Shown here one piece after another: positions 13,774-25,482 of a DNA stretch of 64,000 nt; the first letter of the stretch is position 1; every line of letters starts with the position of its first letter. Source of the stretch: Morella rubra (Eukaryota; Streptophyta; Magnoliopsida; Fagales; Myricaceae); NCBI GenBank assembly GCA_003952965.2, contig CM025853.1, positions 6,173,810-6,237,809 of the forward strand, given 5' to 3'. The translations under genes were made by a program, and so were the position numbers. A model generated the notes under the pieces. The model ran no database searches and was not told where the DNA came from. It saw nothing but the letters and a program-made list of their open reading frames with translations.

Positions 13774-14321
13774 CAGTGGTAGAGCCAGGATGAAAATCCA
13801 AGGGGTCGAACTTTAAAGGCGAGAAGAGAGGTGAGAAAATTCAAATTTAAAAAAGAAAAAAAAACCGGCGGTTAATGGTTATATACTTGGTGAGTGGTGC
13901 TTGCAACGGTGGAGCATAAGCAACCGAGAGAGAAGTTGTGGCTGGTGTGGAAGAAACTAGTGGCTTGTGCGGCGGTGGCAACGGGCAACGCTGAGAGAGA
14001 AGCTGTGTAGAGAAGAAGAGAGAGAGAGAGATTTTTTCAACATAGGGTCGCACCGTTTCACCCTGTTGTAATTTTTTTTTTTTTAAGGCAGAGGAAAACA
14101 ATGCCATTTCACCCTCTACGTATTAAAAAATAAAAGGCTTGGGCCTGTGCAGAATAAAACATTTGGGTTAGGCCTTAGGGCCATTGGACTCTAGTTGGCC
14201 TGGGCCTATGGGGGTTGGGACCAAGCCAACTTTTGAAAAAAAAAAAAAAAAACATGTATTTTTTTGGGCTGGTGCAATGGGTGCGGCCGCCCAGGGCCGC
14301 TACCCCTTGTATCCACCACTG
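13774..14321. mobile_element. hAT-type non-autonomous element, 548 bp
   Basis: Starts CAGTGGTAGA and ends TCCACCACTG, so the outermost bases form an inverted repeat close to the common plant hAT terminus CAGTGGTGGA. It is flanked by GTTCTGTA (13766-13773) and GTTCTATA (14322-14329), an 8 bp target duplication with one mismatch, as expected for hAT. The paralogous site near 62565 reads GTTCTTTATAG with no insert. Inside is a poly-A/GA-rich minus-strand stretch with no transposase domain. Non-autonomous. Confidence 0.8.
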
Positions 14322-15230
14322 GTTCTATAAAGTCATAGACATGGAACTTCTAGGTTTCTCCTATTGCGTGATCGATATTTTTCCCTTCTTTTGCATTTTT
14401 TTTTTCATATTCTATATATCCGAATTAAGCCATTTTGAGGTTAATGCAGGCTTAATTATCTCTGATCCAAAGCTGTTACTTTGTAATTTAAGCTTTATAT
14501 GCTGGATAAAATGACTTTTATCGAAGTTGTTTGCTTGAAATAGCCTTGATGGTTGCAGATACAAGCTAGCTTTGAGATTTACGAAGTTGAGGGGGAAAAG
14601 ATTAGGGATGAAGCTCTTCGAAGTCTCTAAAAGTAATTTGCTCTGATCTTTTATCTCTAGAAGATAGACTTACACTACAAAAAAAAGCACTTATAGCGAC
14701 GGTCGAAAACCGCCGCTATAGGTCCAAAAACTGCTGCTATAGGCTATAACAGCGGTTCTTTAGCGGTGGTCTCGACCGCCGCTATATCACCGTTGGCACA
14801 GCCCTATAGCGCGATTATAGAGACACTGGTGAATACATCGGCTATAGTGTTGTAGCGGCGGTTACATGACCGCTGCATAAACCTTTCCGTTGGTTTAGAT
14901 ATAATGACGGTCAGTGACCGATGCTATAGGTGTATTTTTTTTTTTTTAATTATTTTCCATGCCATACAAATTTGTTTATAGATTTTAATTGATTAATGCA
15001 AACAAAAAAAGTGTAATAAAACAAATTCGTCTTCCTTCAGATTCTAGACGTCCATCATCCGCGTGTCGCCACTCACTTTTCGGACTTCAGTACCACTTGC
15101 ACATTTAGCATGTGAAACTAAATCGAGTAACATATTAAACTTAGATTATCTCTATTGTGGTTATGAACATACCAATTATTTCGTTATCGTTCAAAGATTG
15201 ATCATAATCGAACGATGGCATCGTAGCCTG

Positions 15231-15500
15231 TTATGAAGGATGCGTAGGTGGCTGTGATGGCATTGCTTCTTGTGATGCTGTTGCTTCTTGCGATGGTGGC
15301 ACAGGTGGCTGTGATGAAGAAGATATAGTCCTGAATCTCTTCCCATATTGGACCAAATGATCACGTACCGTACTGATGTTATACCTCTTGTAATTGACGC
15401 ACTTTACACAGGGGCAACAAATTCTCTCATCACTACTCATACTCTTAGATGCAAAACCCAGAAAACTTCATTGACTCCCAACACATATTCACTTGTCCCG
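15231..15500 (-). pseudogene. TNP2 transposase N-terminal fragment (Transpos_assoc-like)
   Basis: A 69-residue minus-strand frame starts MSSDERICCPCVKCVN and continues with YKRYNISTVRDHLVQYG. The CPCVKC core and the following HL...G match the transposase-associated N-terminal region of plant CACTA TNP2 proteins. The same motif occurs at 28304-28498 in CACTA element 2. The rest of the frame is low-complexity S/Q/P-rich sequence. The catalytic domain is missing. Confidence 0.75.
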
Positions 15501-15890
15501 CGTTTCTTTTTCATCTAACTCTTGTCCATGAGCGACAGTAATAACTTTATGAAATGCAACAAAAAAAGATTATGCATCATTTTAATGTTCATCACATTTT
15601 ATCAAGATTTTTCAATAAACTAACATAAATTAATAAAACAACACACGTAAATACCAACAAAACTATAATTAAACAGCATATGACATTGTTAAACTTAGAG
15701 ATCCCTCGTAAAGAGGACTGGCTTCGTTTTACCTCAAGTTAGACCTCCAAAGTCAGTGTAGAGGTATCCACAAGGAATCTCAAAATTAAAACATAGATAA
15801 ACAAACAAACATTATATTATAATAACACAAACTTTGTTCTTCCAATCTCCAACAAAACACATAACGAACATCATATAACAATACCCCTCC

Positions 15891-16070
15891 AATCTCCAAT
15901 AAACTCCACAGAACCAACAACAAAATAATAGTTAGCCCTACCTCCGCCTTCCAACAAAACCCACAAACACCAACATATCCAATAAACTCCACAGAACCAA
16001 CAACAAATAAAAGTTTGCCCTACCCTACGCCTTTCAACAAAACCCACAAACACCAACATCTCAATAATAG
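15891..16070. repeat. Short tandem repeat inside CACTA 1 (~83 bp)
   Basis: AATAAACTCCACAGAACC begins at 15898 and again at 15981, followed in both copies by similar A/C-rich sequence with CAACAAAACCCACAAACACC. A third partial copy follows near 16054. One copy of the same sequence is found in CACTA element 2 near 28885, showing common ancestry. Confidence 0.75.
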
Positions 16071-16359
16071 TTAGTTATTCCGTCCGCCTTCCAATAAAAT
16101 CCACAAACTCTAATCTCCAAAAAAAAAGGAAAAAAGAACAAACAATAGTAATTGACGAAGAGATTCAAAATACCACTGACCTGTAAAAGAGTAATATGTT
16201 ATCGGCAAGTCACCTAGTGTCCCTCAATCACAGTTACGAAAACCACTGTAGTTGAGACTATTGAGTTCAACTGTCAAAGAAATTTGAAAAATAGATTTTA
16301 AATAAAGATACTTGGTCCAAAAAAAAATAGTAAAAACAACGGGCTTTTGGACATCAATA

Positions 16360-16720
16360 ATCATACATTCCAATTCATATTTTTCAGCAACCAATTATCA
16401 ATACAAAGTTCAATATATTTTCAACAAATTCATACAAACTCTACATTCATATTTTTCAGCAACATTCATATTCCAGCAACATTCCAAAATTTATTTCTTA
16501 AAGCAACACATATTTCATATATTTTTTAGCAAGCAAAATTCATACAAAACAATTCTAATTATATTTCCAGCAACCAATTTATATTTTTCAGAACCATTCA
16601 AACAAACCAATTCATATATTTTTAGCAATAAATTCATACATTCCAATTAATATATTTCCAGCAACCAATTTATACATTTCAATTCATATTTTTTCAGCAA
16701 CCAATTCATATAGTATTATA
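16360..16720. repeat. Degenerate short-period repeat inside CACTA 1
   Basis: An irregular series built from TTCATATTTTTCAGCAACC and related forms, spaced about 20-60 bp apart. No coding function; the open frames across it are by-products of the repeat. Confidence 0.65.
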
Positions 16721-16954
16721 AACAATCACCCAACCAATCAACAACACTCCACAACAACCAATCTCCAATCTCCACAATAAAATCAATCTCCAACATAACA
16801 GAACCCAATAATCCAATTCATAAGCCCTGACCTCAACAATCTCCATATAATTAATTTCATTCATATTTTATAAAATACGAAAATATACATTGAGTCTAAG
16901 TCACTGACCTGAACAGCAATGCAAAACCAACAAGTTGAATTATTTCGTGAAGTT

Positions 16955-17330
16955 CGAATGGGGGGAGCTGAAATTCACGAATTCAAAAGGGGGAGGAGAT
17001 TTGAAGTTCGAATGAGGGAGGGGGCTGAAATTCGCAGAGGGGGCGGGGGGAGTGAAATTTTGTGAGGGCGTCGGGGGGCTGAAATTCGCGAAGGGGGCGG
17101 GGAGGGAAGCTGAAATCGCGAGAGGGGGGGGGGGAGGGGATTTGCAGTTTCGAATTGGGGGGGGGGGGAGCTGAAATTGCGAGAGGGGGGGGAGGGGAGT
17201 GAATATTGCGATGGGGGGGGGAGGGGGATTTGCAGTTCGAGTTGGGGGGGGGGGGGGGGAGCTGAAATTCGCGAGAGGGGAGGGGGGGCTGAAATTCGTG
17301 AAGGGGGGAAGGGGGGAAAGGGGAAAATTT
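16955..17330 (+). repeat. G-rich imperfect repeat inside CACTA 1
   Basis: Repeats of a unit around GCTGAAATTCGCGAGAGG separated by long runs of G on the plus strand. The tract has strong strand asymmetry and several runs of four or more G in close spacing, so it could form G-quadruplexes. It lies between the A/C-rich repeats and the right subterminal region. Confidence 0.7.
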
Positions 17331-17642
17331 ACTGAAACACGTGTTTCAGTATAAAATCTATAGCGGCAGTCAGTGACCGCCGCTATAGATTTGCCTTAGC
17401 TGCATTTTCACAAAACTGACCGCCGTTATAGTGACTGCCGCCATATGTTGTATATAGCGGCGGTCAGCGACCGCCGCTATATCAACCGCTACTATATTGT
17501 GTTTATAGTGGCGGTTTATGACCGCTGCTATAAAGACCGCCGCTATAGCGTATTTTCGGTTGCGTTTGAGTAAACCGCCGGGATATGGGGTATAGCGGCG
17601 GTTTGGTGACCGCCGCTGTAGACCTGTTTTTTTGTAGTGTTA

Positions 17643-18249
17643 GCATAGTATTTATTATTATTATTATTATTTATTTTGGTACCATCTTGGGACTATCGTT
17701 GTGACGGAAATTTTCAACAAATGATAACTTGTTTATCGTCGAATGATTTGATTGTGGAGACTTTGCATAAAGGGGTTAGATTTTTTTTTTTTATTATCGT
17801 TGAATGACCACTATATATGAATGGCTAAATTTTTTATTTGTGGGATTATCAGCTTTTCCGGAAGCGTTTGATTTTTTTTTTTTTTTTATGAATATCCGGA
17901 TGTAAAGATTTTGCCTAATAATGATTGAACTTTTTTATTGTTGACTGGGTTCCACCTAATGAACACACAAAAATTGTCCCTAAATGATTAGTTTTTTCTA
18001 TTTGTTTAATTTTGAAGGGATATTAGGTGATTTGATCGTAATTTGGAGGCAATATTAATGGCGTGAAGTGTCAGAGAATATATATAATTGAATAATAAAA
18101 TCTATCTCTTTTCATAACTTAAAAATTCAGAATAAATAGTAATTTCACATGGATCAGAGTAATATTTTGAGTTCGAGACTTGATTTTGCATTTGACTTTA
18201 TTTCGATTAAGTAGTATATATATAAGTGTTAGATCTATTAATTAAGAGA
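17643..18249. other. Remainder of duplicated cupin upstream flank
   Basis: Matches 62984-63410, for example ACCATCTTGGGACTATCG (17681 and 63020) and GACGGAAATTTTCAACAAA. Homology ends near 18070, where the other copy runs into a TA repeat and a retroelement-like fragment. No gene seen. Confidence 0.65.
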
Positions 18250-20292
18250 GAGTTCGACATACACATAAAGATCAGGAGTGTTAAAAAATATAGGATGATT
18301 GTTGTAAGACGACTGTTCGAAAAAAGATCATATTCATGAATTGCGGTTGCTAATTTTTGCTTCTTGTAGTGGGATTGTTTTTAGTTCCTATTTGAGGTCT
18401 GAAATTTGGTGCATCTGGTTTGCTGTGGTTATGGTTTATTGGATGCATGGGGGCAAATTAATGCAAGAAATAATCACTTTAGAGGTACTAATTAAGATCT
18501 GGATTAAACAAGGGATGGCCAATGCAGCTGCGGTACTATCATTCTGAGACGACTATGCATAAAAAAAAAGGCCTATGATATTCAATGAAAATTCTAAAAA
18601 AGGATAGAAATTAAGAGGAAATCAAGAGGCTAATTAAATAAACGGAGATCACATGTAACTAATTTGAGAAAAATTAGAGATTAATTAACTTACTTCAAAT
18701 CCTCTTTGAAATCTCTTGAATGTTGCCAAATATAAGCTTTGAGATCTACGAATGTGGAAGTACTAAGAGTTGAGATCTAGATCAGGATGGTAGAGAAGAA
18801 GGAATGAGACTCTTAGAAGTCACTCTAAAAACTCAAGCTTTCAATTTTGCTGACATGCACGTACGTTCTTCAACATTAATTAATGACAAATGTTATAATA
18901 CAGTGTTGATGAATCGCATACGAAGATTGCATGCCAGGGTAAAGGATTGAATTATTTACTAATGTTGAATGCTTAGAGTTTACGTAGAGTCGTAGCTTCC
19001 TAAATGGTTGAAATTTAATTGTTTATTGTTGAATGTGTTTGACTGACATTGTCCACCGATCGACCCACCTCACGATCGAATATAAAGAATCTGCCAAAAT
19101 GATTCAGTTTCTATTTTAATGGATGATTTGATCATGAGTTGGATATATAAGAGGGCAATTTCCAAGTTTCCCACGGAAATTGCACTTTCAAGTACATGTG
19201 ATCCCTTCGATCCAGACGTACGCTGTGAGATTTACAAGGCAATTCTTTTTAACTTTGAATTAACTATTGTCTTCGATCTTGATCTGAAACACAGAATCAA
19301 TATCTATACAATATGCTAGGTATCTGTCGGATATATTGTATTGCATTTGATTTAATTAACTCTTCCTAATTAGGTGGTAGTACCGTCCTTATCTGAAAAT
19401 TAATTATGAAATTAATCAAAGAGAAAAGGAGCCGAAGTAGATTAACTTAGACATCGGGGGGACAGCAGAGAGAATCGGGCGGTATTATTTTTACTAACCA
19501 CTTGCCTCATGCATGCTAAAGAGCACTTGCATGCATCTCGATCGTGCTAATAATTCTTTAGCTGATCAGCCTATTGAATAGTTTATGTGTACGCAGATGG
19601 CATCTAATTATTTATCTTAAAATTTACGAGACTTATTTGACCGTCGAATGATGATCGGTACGATTTGGACACTTCTCCTAATTGGCTGAAATGTTTATTG
19701 TAGGATCAGAACGTGAAGATCATGGCTATGTTTGGATTGTTTTCAAAACATTTTCAAAAACTTCTCACAATCAATTTTTCATCAATTCCAATACCTACAA
19801 ATTCTAATAACTTTTTACAAACTCAAACAACTTTTAAATTTTTTTTTACAAATTCCAACAATTTTTCACAAACTTTTCACTAATCCCAAGAGAATCTACG
19901 CTATCTCTAAAAATCACAAATACAAAAAATGTTTTCAAAATTAAACTAAACATAGCCCATATATCTTGCCCATCGAAGTCATGTACTGCTTGAGACTTTT
20001 TTATTTTTCAAGATTCGGACGTAATGATTACTTTGCCTCAAGGATGGACTTATTCTACCTAGACTCACTACAAAAAAATACTTTTAGCAGCGGTCATAAA
20101 CTGCAAAGGTCAAAAAAAACCGCTGCTAAAGGTTTTAGCAATGGTTTTTTAGCGACGGTAGATCTGTTGCAATAGGCGATAGTGGCAGTTTTTGTGACTG
20201 CTGGTGAAGACTGTGGTCTATAGCGATAGTCATATAGTGGCATTTGTAACCGCTGCTATATACCCAAAGCGCAATTGTGCTTTGTTTTAGCA
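18250..20292. repeat. Left copy of a 2 kb duplicated contig end
   Basis: Near-identical to 20973-23010 (offset 2723 at the left, 2718 at the right). Identity is essentially complete up to about 19735; 19736-19850 differs in T/A-rich runs and small blocks; the rest matches again. The last 227 bases are the start of a CACTA element (CACTA at 20066, preceded by ACT), identical in position to CACTA element 2. The left copy stops at the N gap and the right copy starts just after it. Non-coding: the 68- and 66-residue frames repeated in both copies have no recognisable domain, and related sequence at 45240-45740 and 37310-37450 does not keep them open. Confidence 0.9.
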
Positions 20293-20972
20293 NNNNNNNN
20301 NNNNNNNNNNNNNNNNNNNNNNNNNNNNNNNNNNNNNNNNNNNNNNNNNNNNNNNNNNNNNNNNNNNNNNNNNNNNNNNNNNNNNNNNNNNNNNNNNNNN
20401 NNNNNNNNNNNNNNNNNNNNNNNNNNNNNNNNNNNNNNNNNNNNNNNNNNNNNNNNNNNNNNNNNNNNNNNNNNNNNNNNNNNNNNNNNNNNNNNNNNNN
20501 NNNNNNNNNNNNNNNNNNNNNNNNNNNNNNNNNNNNNNNNNNNNNNNNNNNNNNNNNNNNNNNNNNNNNNNNNNNNNNNNNNNNNNNNNNNNNNNNNNNN
20601 NNNNNNNNNNNNNNNNNNNNNNNNNNNNNNNNNNNNNNNNNNNNNNNNNNNNNNNNNNNNNNNNNNNNNNNNNNNNNNNNNNNNNNNNNNNNNNNNNNNN
20701 NNNNNNNNNNNNNNNNNNNNNNNNNNNNNNNNNNNNNNNNNNNNNNNNNNNNNNNNNNNNNNNNNNNNNNNNNNNNNNNNNNNNNNNNNNNNNNNNNNNN
20801 NNNNNNNNNNNNNNNNNNNNNNNNNNNNNNNNNNNNNNNNNNNNNNNNNNNNNNNNNNNNNNNNNNNNNNNNNNNNNNNNNNNNNNNNNNNNNNNNNNNN
20901 NNNNNNNNNNNNNNNNNNNNNNNNNNNNNNNNNNNNNNNNNNNNNNNNNNNNNNNNNNNNNNNNNNNNNNNN
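20293..20972. other. Assembly gap (680 N)
   Basis: A run of 680 Ns. The sequence on the right repeats the sequence on the left, so the real distance may be zero or negative, and the N length should not be used as an estimate. Confidence 0.99.
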
Positions 20973-22785
20973 GAGTTCGACATACACATAAAGATCAGGA
21001 GTGTTAAAAAATATAGGATGATTGTTGTAAGACGACTGTTCGAAAAAAGATCATATTCATGAATTGCGGTTGCTAATTTTTGCTTCTTGTAGTGGGATTG
21101 TTTTTAGTTCCTATTTGAGGTCTGAAATTTGGTGCATCTGGTTTGCTGTGGTTATGGTTTATTGGATGCATGGGGGCAAATTAATGCAAGAAATAATCAC
21201 TTTAGAGGTACTAATTAAGATCTGGATTAAACAAGGGATGGCCAATGCAGCTGCGGTACTATCATTCTGAGACGACTATGCATAAAAAAAAAGGCCTATG
21301 ATATTCAATGAAAATTCTAAAAAAGGATAGAAATTAAGAGGAAATCAAGAGGCTAATTAAATAAACGGAGATCACATGTAACTAATTTGAGAAAAATTAG
21401 AGATTAATTAACTTACTTCAAATCCTCTTTGAAATCTCTTGAATGTTGCCAAATATAAGCTTTGAGATCTACGAATGTGGAAGTACTAAGAGTTGAGATC
21501 TAGATCAGGATGGTAGAGAAGAAGGAATGAGACTCTTAGAAGTCACTCTAAAAACTCAAGCTTTCAATTTTGCTGACATGCACGTACGTTCTTCAACATT
21601 AATTAATGACAAATGTTATAATACAGTGTTGATGAATCGCATACGAAGATTGCATGCCAGGGTAAAGGATTGAATTATTTACTAATGTTGAATGCTTAGA
21701 GTTTACGTAGAGTCGTAGCTTCCTAAATGGTTGAAATTTAATTGTTTATTGTTGAATGTGTTTGACTGACATTGTCCACCGATCGACCCACCTCACGATC
21801 GAATATAAAGAATCTGCCAAAATGATTCAGTTTCTATTTTAATGGATGATTTGATCATGAGTTGGATATATAAGAGGGCAATTTCCAAGTTTCCCACGGA
21901 AATTGCACTTTCAAGTACATGTGATCCCTTCGATCCAGACGTACGCTGTGAGATTTACAAGGCAATTCTTTTTAACTTTGAATTAACTATTGTCTTCGAT
22001 CTTGATCTGAAACACAGAATCAATATCTATACAATATGCTAGGTATCTGTCGGATATATTGTATTGCATTTGATTTAATTAACTCTTCCTAATTAGGTGG
22101 TAGTACCGTCCTTATCTGAAAATTAATTATGAAATTAATCAAAGAGAAAAGGAGCCGAAGTAGATTAACTTAGACATCGGGGGGACAGCAGAGAGAATCG
22201 GGCGGTATTATTTTTACTAACCACTTGCCTCATGCATGCTAAAGAGCACTTGCATGCATCTCGATCGTGCTAATAATTCTTTAGCTGATCAGCCTATTGA
22301 ATAGTTTATGTGTACGCAGATGGCATCTAATTATTTATCTTAAAATTTACGAGACTTATTTGACCGTCGAATGATGATCGGTACGATTTGGACACTTCTC
22401 CTAATTGGCTGAAATGTTTATTGTAGGATCAGAACGTGAAGATCATGGCTATGTTTGGATTGTTTTCAAAAAACATTTTTTCAAAAAAATTTCACAATCA
22501 CTTTTTTTTTTTATATATCAATTTCAATACCTTTTTACAAACTCCAACAACTTTTAAATTTTTTTTTACAAATTCCAACAATTTTTCACAAACTTTTCAC
22601 TAATCCCAAGAGAATCTACGCTATCTCTAAAAATCACAAATACAAAAAATGTTTTCAAAATTAAACTAAACATAGCCCATATATCTTGCCCATCGAAGTC
22701 ATGTACTGCTTGAGACTTTTTTATTTTTCAAGATTCGGACGTAATGATTACTTTGCCTCAAGGATGGACTTATTCTACCTAGACT
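20973..22785. repeat. Right copy of the duplicated contig end, flank of CACTA 2
   Basis: Second copy of 18250-20065. It forms the left flank of CACTA element 2. Parts are paralogous to 37310-37560, 45240-45740 and 56860-56960, so this belongs to the SOT-cluster unit. No gene recognised. Confidence 0.85.
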
Positions 22786-23399
22786 CACTACAAAAAAATA
22801 CTTTTAGCAGCGGTCATAAACTGCAAAGGTCAAAAAACCGCTGCTAAAGGTTTTAGCAATGGTTTTTTAGCGACGGTAGATCTGTTGCAATAGGCGATAG
22901 TGGCAGTTTTTGTGACTGCTGGTGAAGACTGTGGTCTATAGCGATAGTCATATAGTGGCATTTGTAACCGCTGCTATATACCCAAAGCGCAATTGTGCTT
23001 TGTTTTAGCAACGTTTCTTAAAACGCCGTTACAGGTAGATTCTGATCTGCGTTTAAACATTTATAGCAGCATTTTTGTGATTGCCGCTGAAGGTCTGTGC
23101 AGCGTTTTTTTTTTTTTTTTTTTTTTGGGCCAACTTTTTAGAACGCCACTATATCAGTTTTAAAAATTGCAATAGATACATGTGTAAAAACCTGCATTTT
23201 TTTCTATATTTTTCTGTAATACAAATTTTATTATAGATTTTAATTGATTGATGCAAAAAAGAAATGTAATAAAACAAAATATATTTCATCATTGACTAAA
23301 TAACCACGTCTTACAAGTTTTGCAACAAACACAAATAAGTTCTAAAAGTTTCTCAGTAGTCTAAAAACTAACAAGTAATGACATTTAACAACAAATAAC

Positions 23400-25340
23400 T
23401 ATAACTTTAATCCTTAGCAGCTTCAGCACCTGCACAGCACCATCTGCTCCAGCACTATCTGCACCATCTGCACTACCACCAGCACCATCACCTCACCATC
23501 ACATTGTTGCAATTGCAATATTGGAAAATTAACAAACAGTAATGACATGAACAAAGATAAAAATAAATAAATACAAATACAAGAGCTTAGTACACACTTA
23601 AAATCAAATTAATAGCAGTCTTCATTTATGTTAGTATCTTACCATCAAACGTTTTCCAACTTGCATGAGATGATCTAGGAATTGATGGGAACTTGGTCGG
23701 GATTGGATTGGCAACATTTTGGCATCACGTTGCTCCTACAAAAGTAAAGAAACAATTAACTAAGAAAATACATAAATAGAATCAATACTGATTATGTGAG
23801 GGTAAAGTAATAAATTACTACCCAAGCTTTTACCATCATTTAGATTGTAGATTGAAGCGATGAAATTGTAGACTCCATCATCTTCATTTTATCTTGCATC
23901 TTATCATTTCCTTGTTATTAGAGGATCAGGCTGAGTGGATATTATGTTGGTGTTGGTAGGATGGATGAAGGAGTGGGTCCTAGTCCAACGCCGCGAATGC
24001 GACCATGTCGTTCTGGACCCATCACTTGTGCATATCGGTCAGATGGTGACCAATGATGTGCCACCCATTTTGGATTGGCTCAAAGTTTGTGAACTTGCTG
24101 ATCATTCAGTTCAATCTCCTCATTCGCCTCTGAAAGAATAGAACATACAGTTAAATTATCAATTAAAATTTGCACATTCAAATCAAAATTGATGTAATAG
24201 TGACATACTATTTTCTCTACTATATCAACATTCATTGGAGACCCATCAGAACGTGAATGGACAGCTTTATATAATCTGCTCGATCAATTGGAACTTGTTT
24301 CTCTTTTTCCTACATCACAAACACCATATAGAATGATTTTAAATTACTATATAAGAATCCTAATAATAAAACTATACCAGTAAACAAATAATTAAGTACT
24401 ACGTACCAACTCGTAGCATGACGTGCAAAGCTCTTAGATCCTGCCAGTGTGCAGGATGTTGGAGTGAACGACTTTGTTTGCCCTTTGACTTCGATGCTAC
24501 ATTAACACCAAGACATTATAAATTAATAATAAGCTATATTCATAAATCCATAATACAAAGAAATAATGTCATACCCGTCCTGTATCAGAATACCAAAAAT
24601 CAACTAATTGCAAAATTGCTCCAAATTAACGTCGTTGGAGCTTTACTTTTCACATCTTGAGGCGTAAAGGCCTCATCGAAATTCTCTGCTTCAAAGCACA
24701 TTTGTAGTTCCTCCATTTTTCTCCCAAATCTTTGAAGAACCATCTTTGACGATCCCCCAATGGAGGCTCGGGGATTGTAAAACGCTTCTGCAAAATATAC
24801 CCCAAGAGTTAGGTGCGTCAATTATTAAACTTATATAAGCGAATTTCAAGTACTATGAATAAAATTAGGTATACCGTCATAATATTCCAACAATCCTCCT
24901 TTATTGCCGTAGGGACTCTACGCCAATCCACGGCATCTAGGGGATTTGATTAGCTTACACGGGCAACGCAACCTGTGAATTGGCCAAAAATACCTCCTTC
25001 AATACCTACAGGCTGACCCATGTCATTAAACTGCGTTGGGTATCATTCACCTTCTTCTAAATTCCACACCTCAGTCCATGCGCGTAGCACCGTGCGCTTT
25101 ACGAACTCGAGCATCATTCTGCACATTTAAGAATGTGAAATTAAATTCATTAACAAATAACTAAAATTATCACTATTTTGGTTATTAACAAACCAAGTGT
25201 TTCGTCATCGTTCGAAGGTTCATCTTCGAAATGATGGTATGGTAGCTTGCTGTGATGGTGGCGTAGCTTGTTGTGACGGTGGCGTAGCTTGATGATGAAG
25301 AGGATATAGTCCTAAACTTCTTCCTCGTCATTGTACCTAC
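23400..25340 (-). pseudogene. Transposase_24 / En-Spm-type second CACTA gene, decayed
   Basis: On the minus strand near 24490-24410, a GSKSFAR motif preceded by an HT pair can be read across a one-base frame change. This is the core of the plant Transposase_24 (Ptta/En/Spm) family. A further exon-like frame at 24600-24821 ends in a stretch with MEELQMCFEAEN. Serine/proline-rich and coiled segments follow on the way to 23400. The reading frame is broken repeatedly. In intact elements this protein pairs with TNP2; here it is inferred from a short motif and position. Confidence 0.6.
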
Positions 25341-25482
25341 ACAAGAAACTATAGTAATTGACATAGAGAATCAATTAACCATAACAATATCCTAGTAAAT
25401 TCATTTATGACAGTGATTTCAATGTAAAATTCATGCATGACATATGCTTAAACAAAACAACACCAATAAAACTAAATTCCAA

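Larger units (their letters stand above)
14673..17639. mobile_element. CACTA element 1, 2,967 bp deletion derivative
   Basis: Begins CACTACAAAAAAAAGC and ends TTTTTTTGTAGTG, perfect CACTA termini. TTA flanks both ends (14670-14672 and 17640-17642), the expected 3 bp target duplication. The paralogous flank at 62981-62983 has a single TTA and no insert. The subterminal 250-300 bases at each end are packed with CCGCCGCTATA / TAGCGGCGGT motifs in both orientations, typical of CACTA transposase-binding regions. Inside are only a TNP2 N-terminal fragment (15231-15500), A/C-rich repeats and a G-rich tract. It shares internal sequence with CACTA element 2 but lacks its transposase body, so it must be mobilised in trans if at all. 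Confidence 0.92.

Noticed and set aside
20135-21062. Frames of 240-280 codons across 20.2-21.0 kb
   Set aside because: They are almost entirely unknown residues from the N gap.
18341-22042. Duplicated 68- and 66-codon frames (18341, 19119, 21064, 21842)
   Set aside because: They occur twice only because the contig end is duplicated; related sequence at 45.4 kb does not preserve them.
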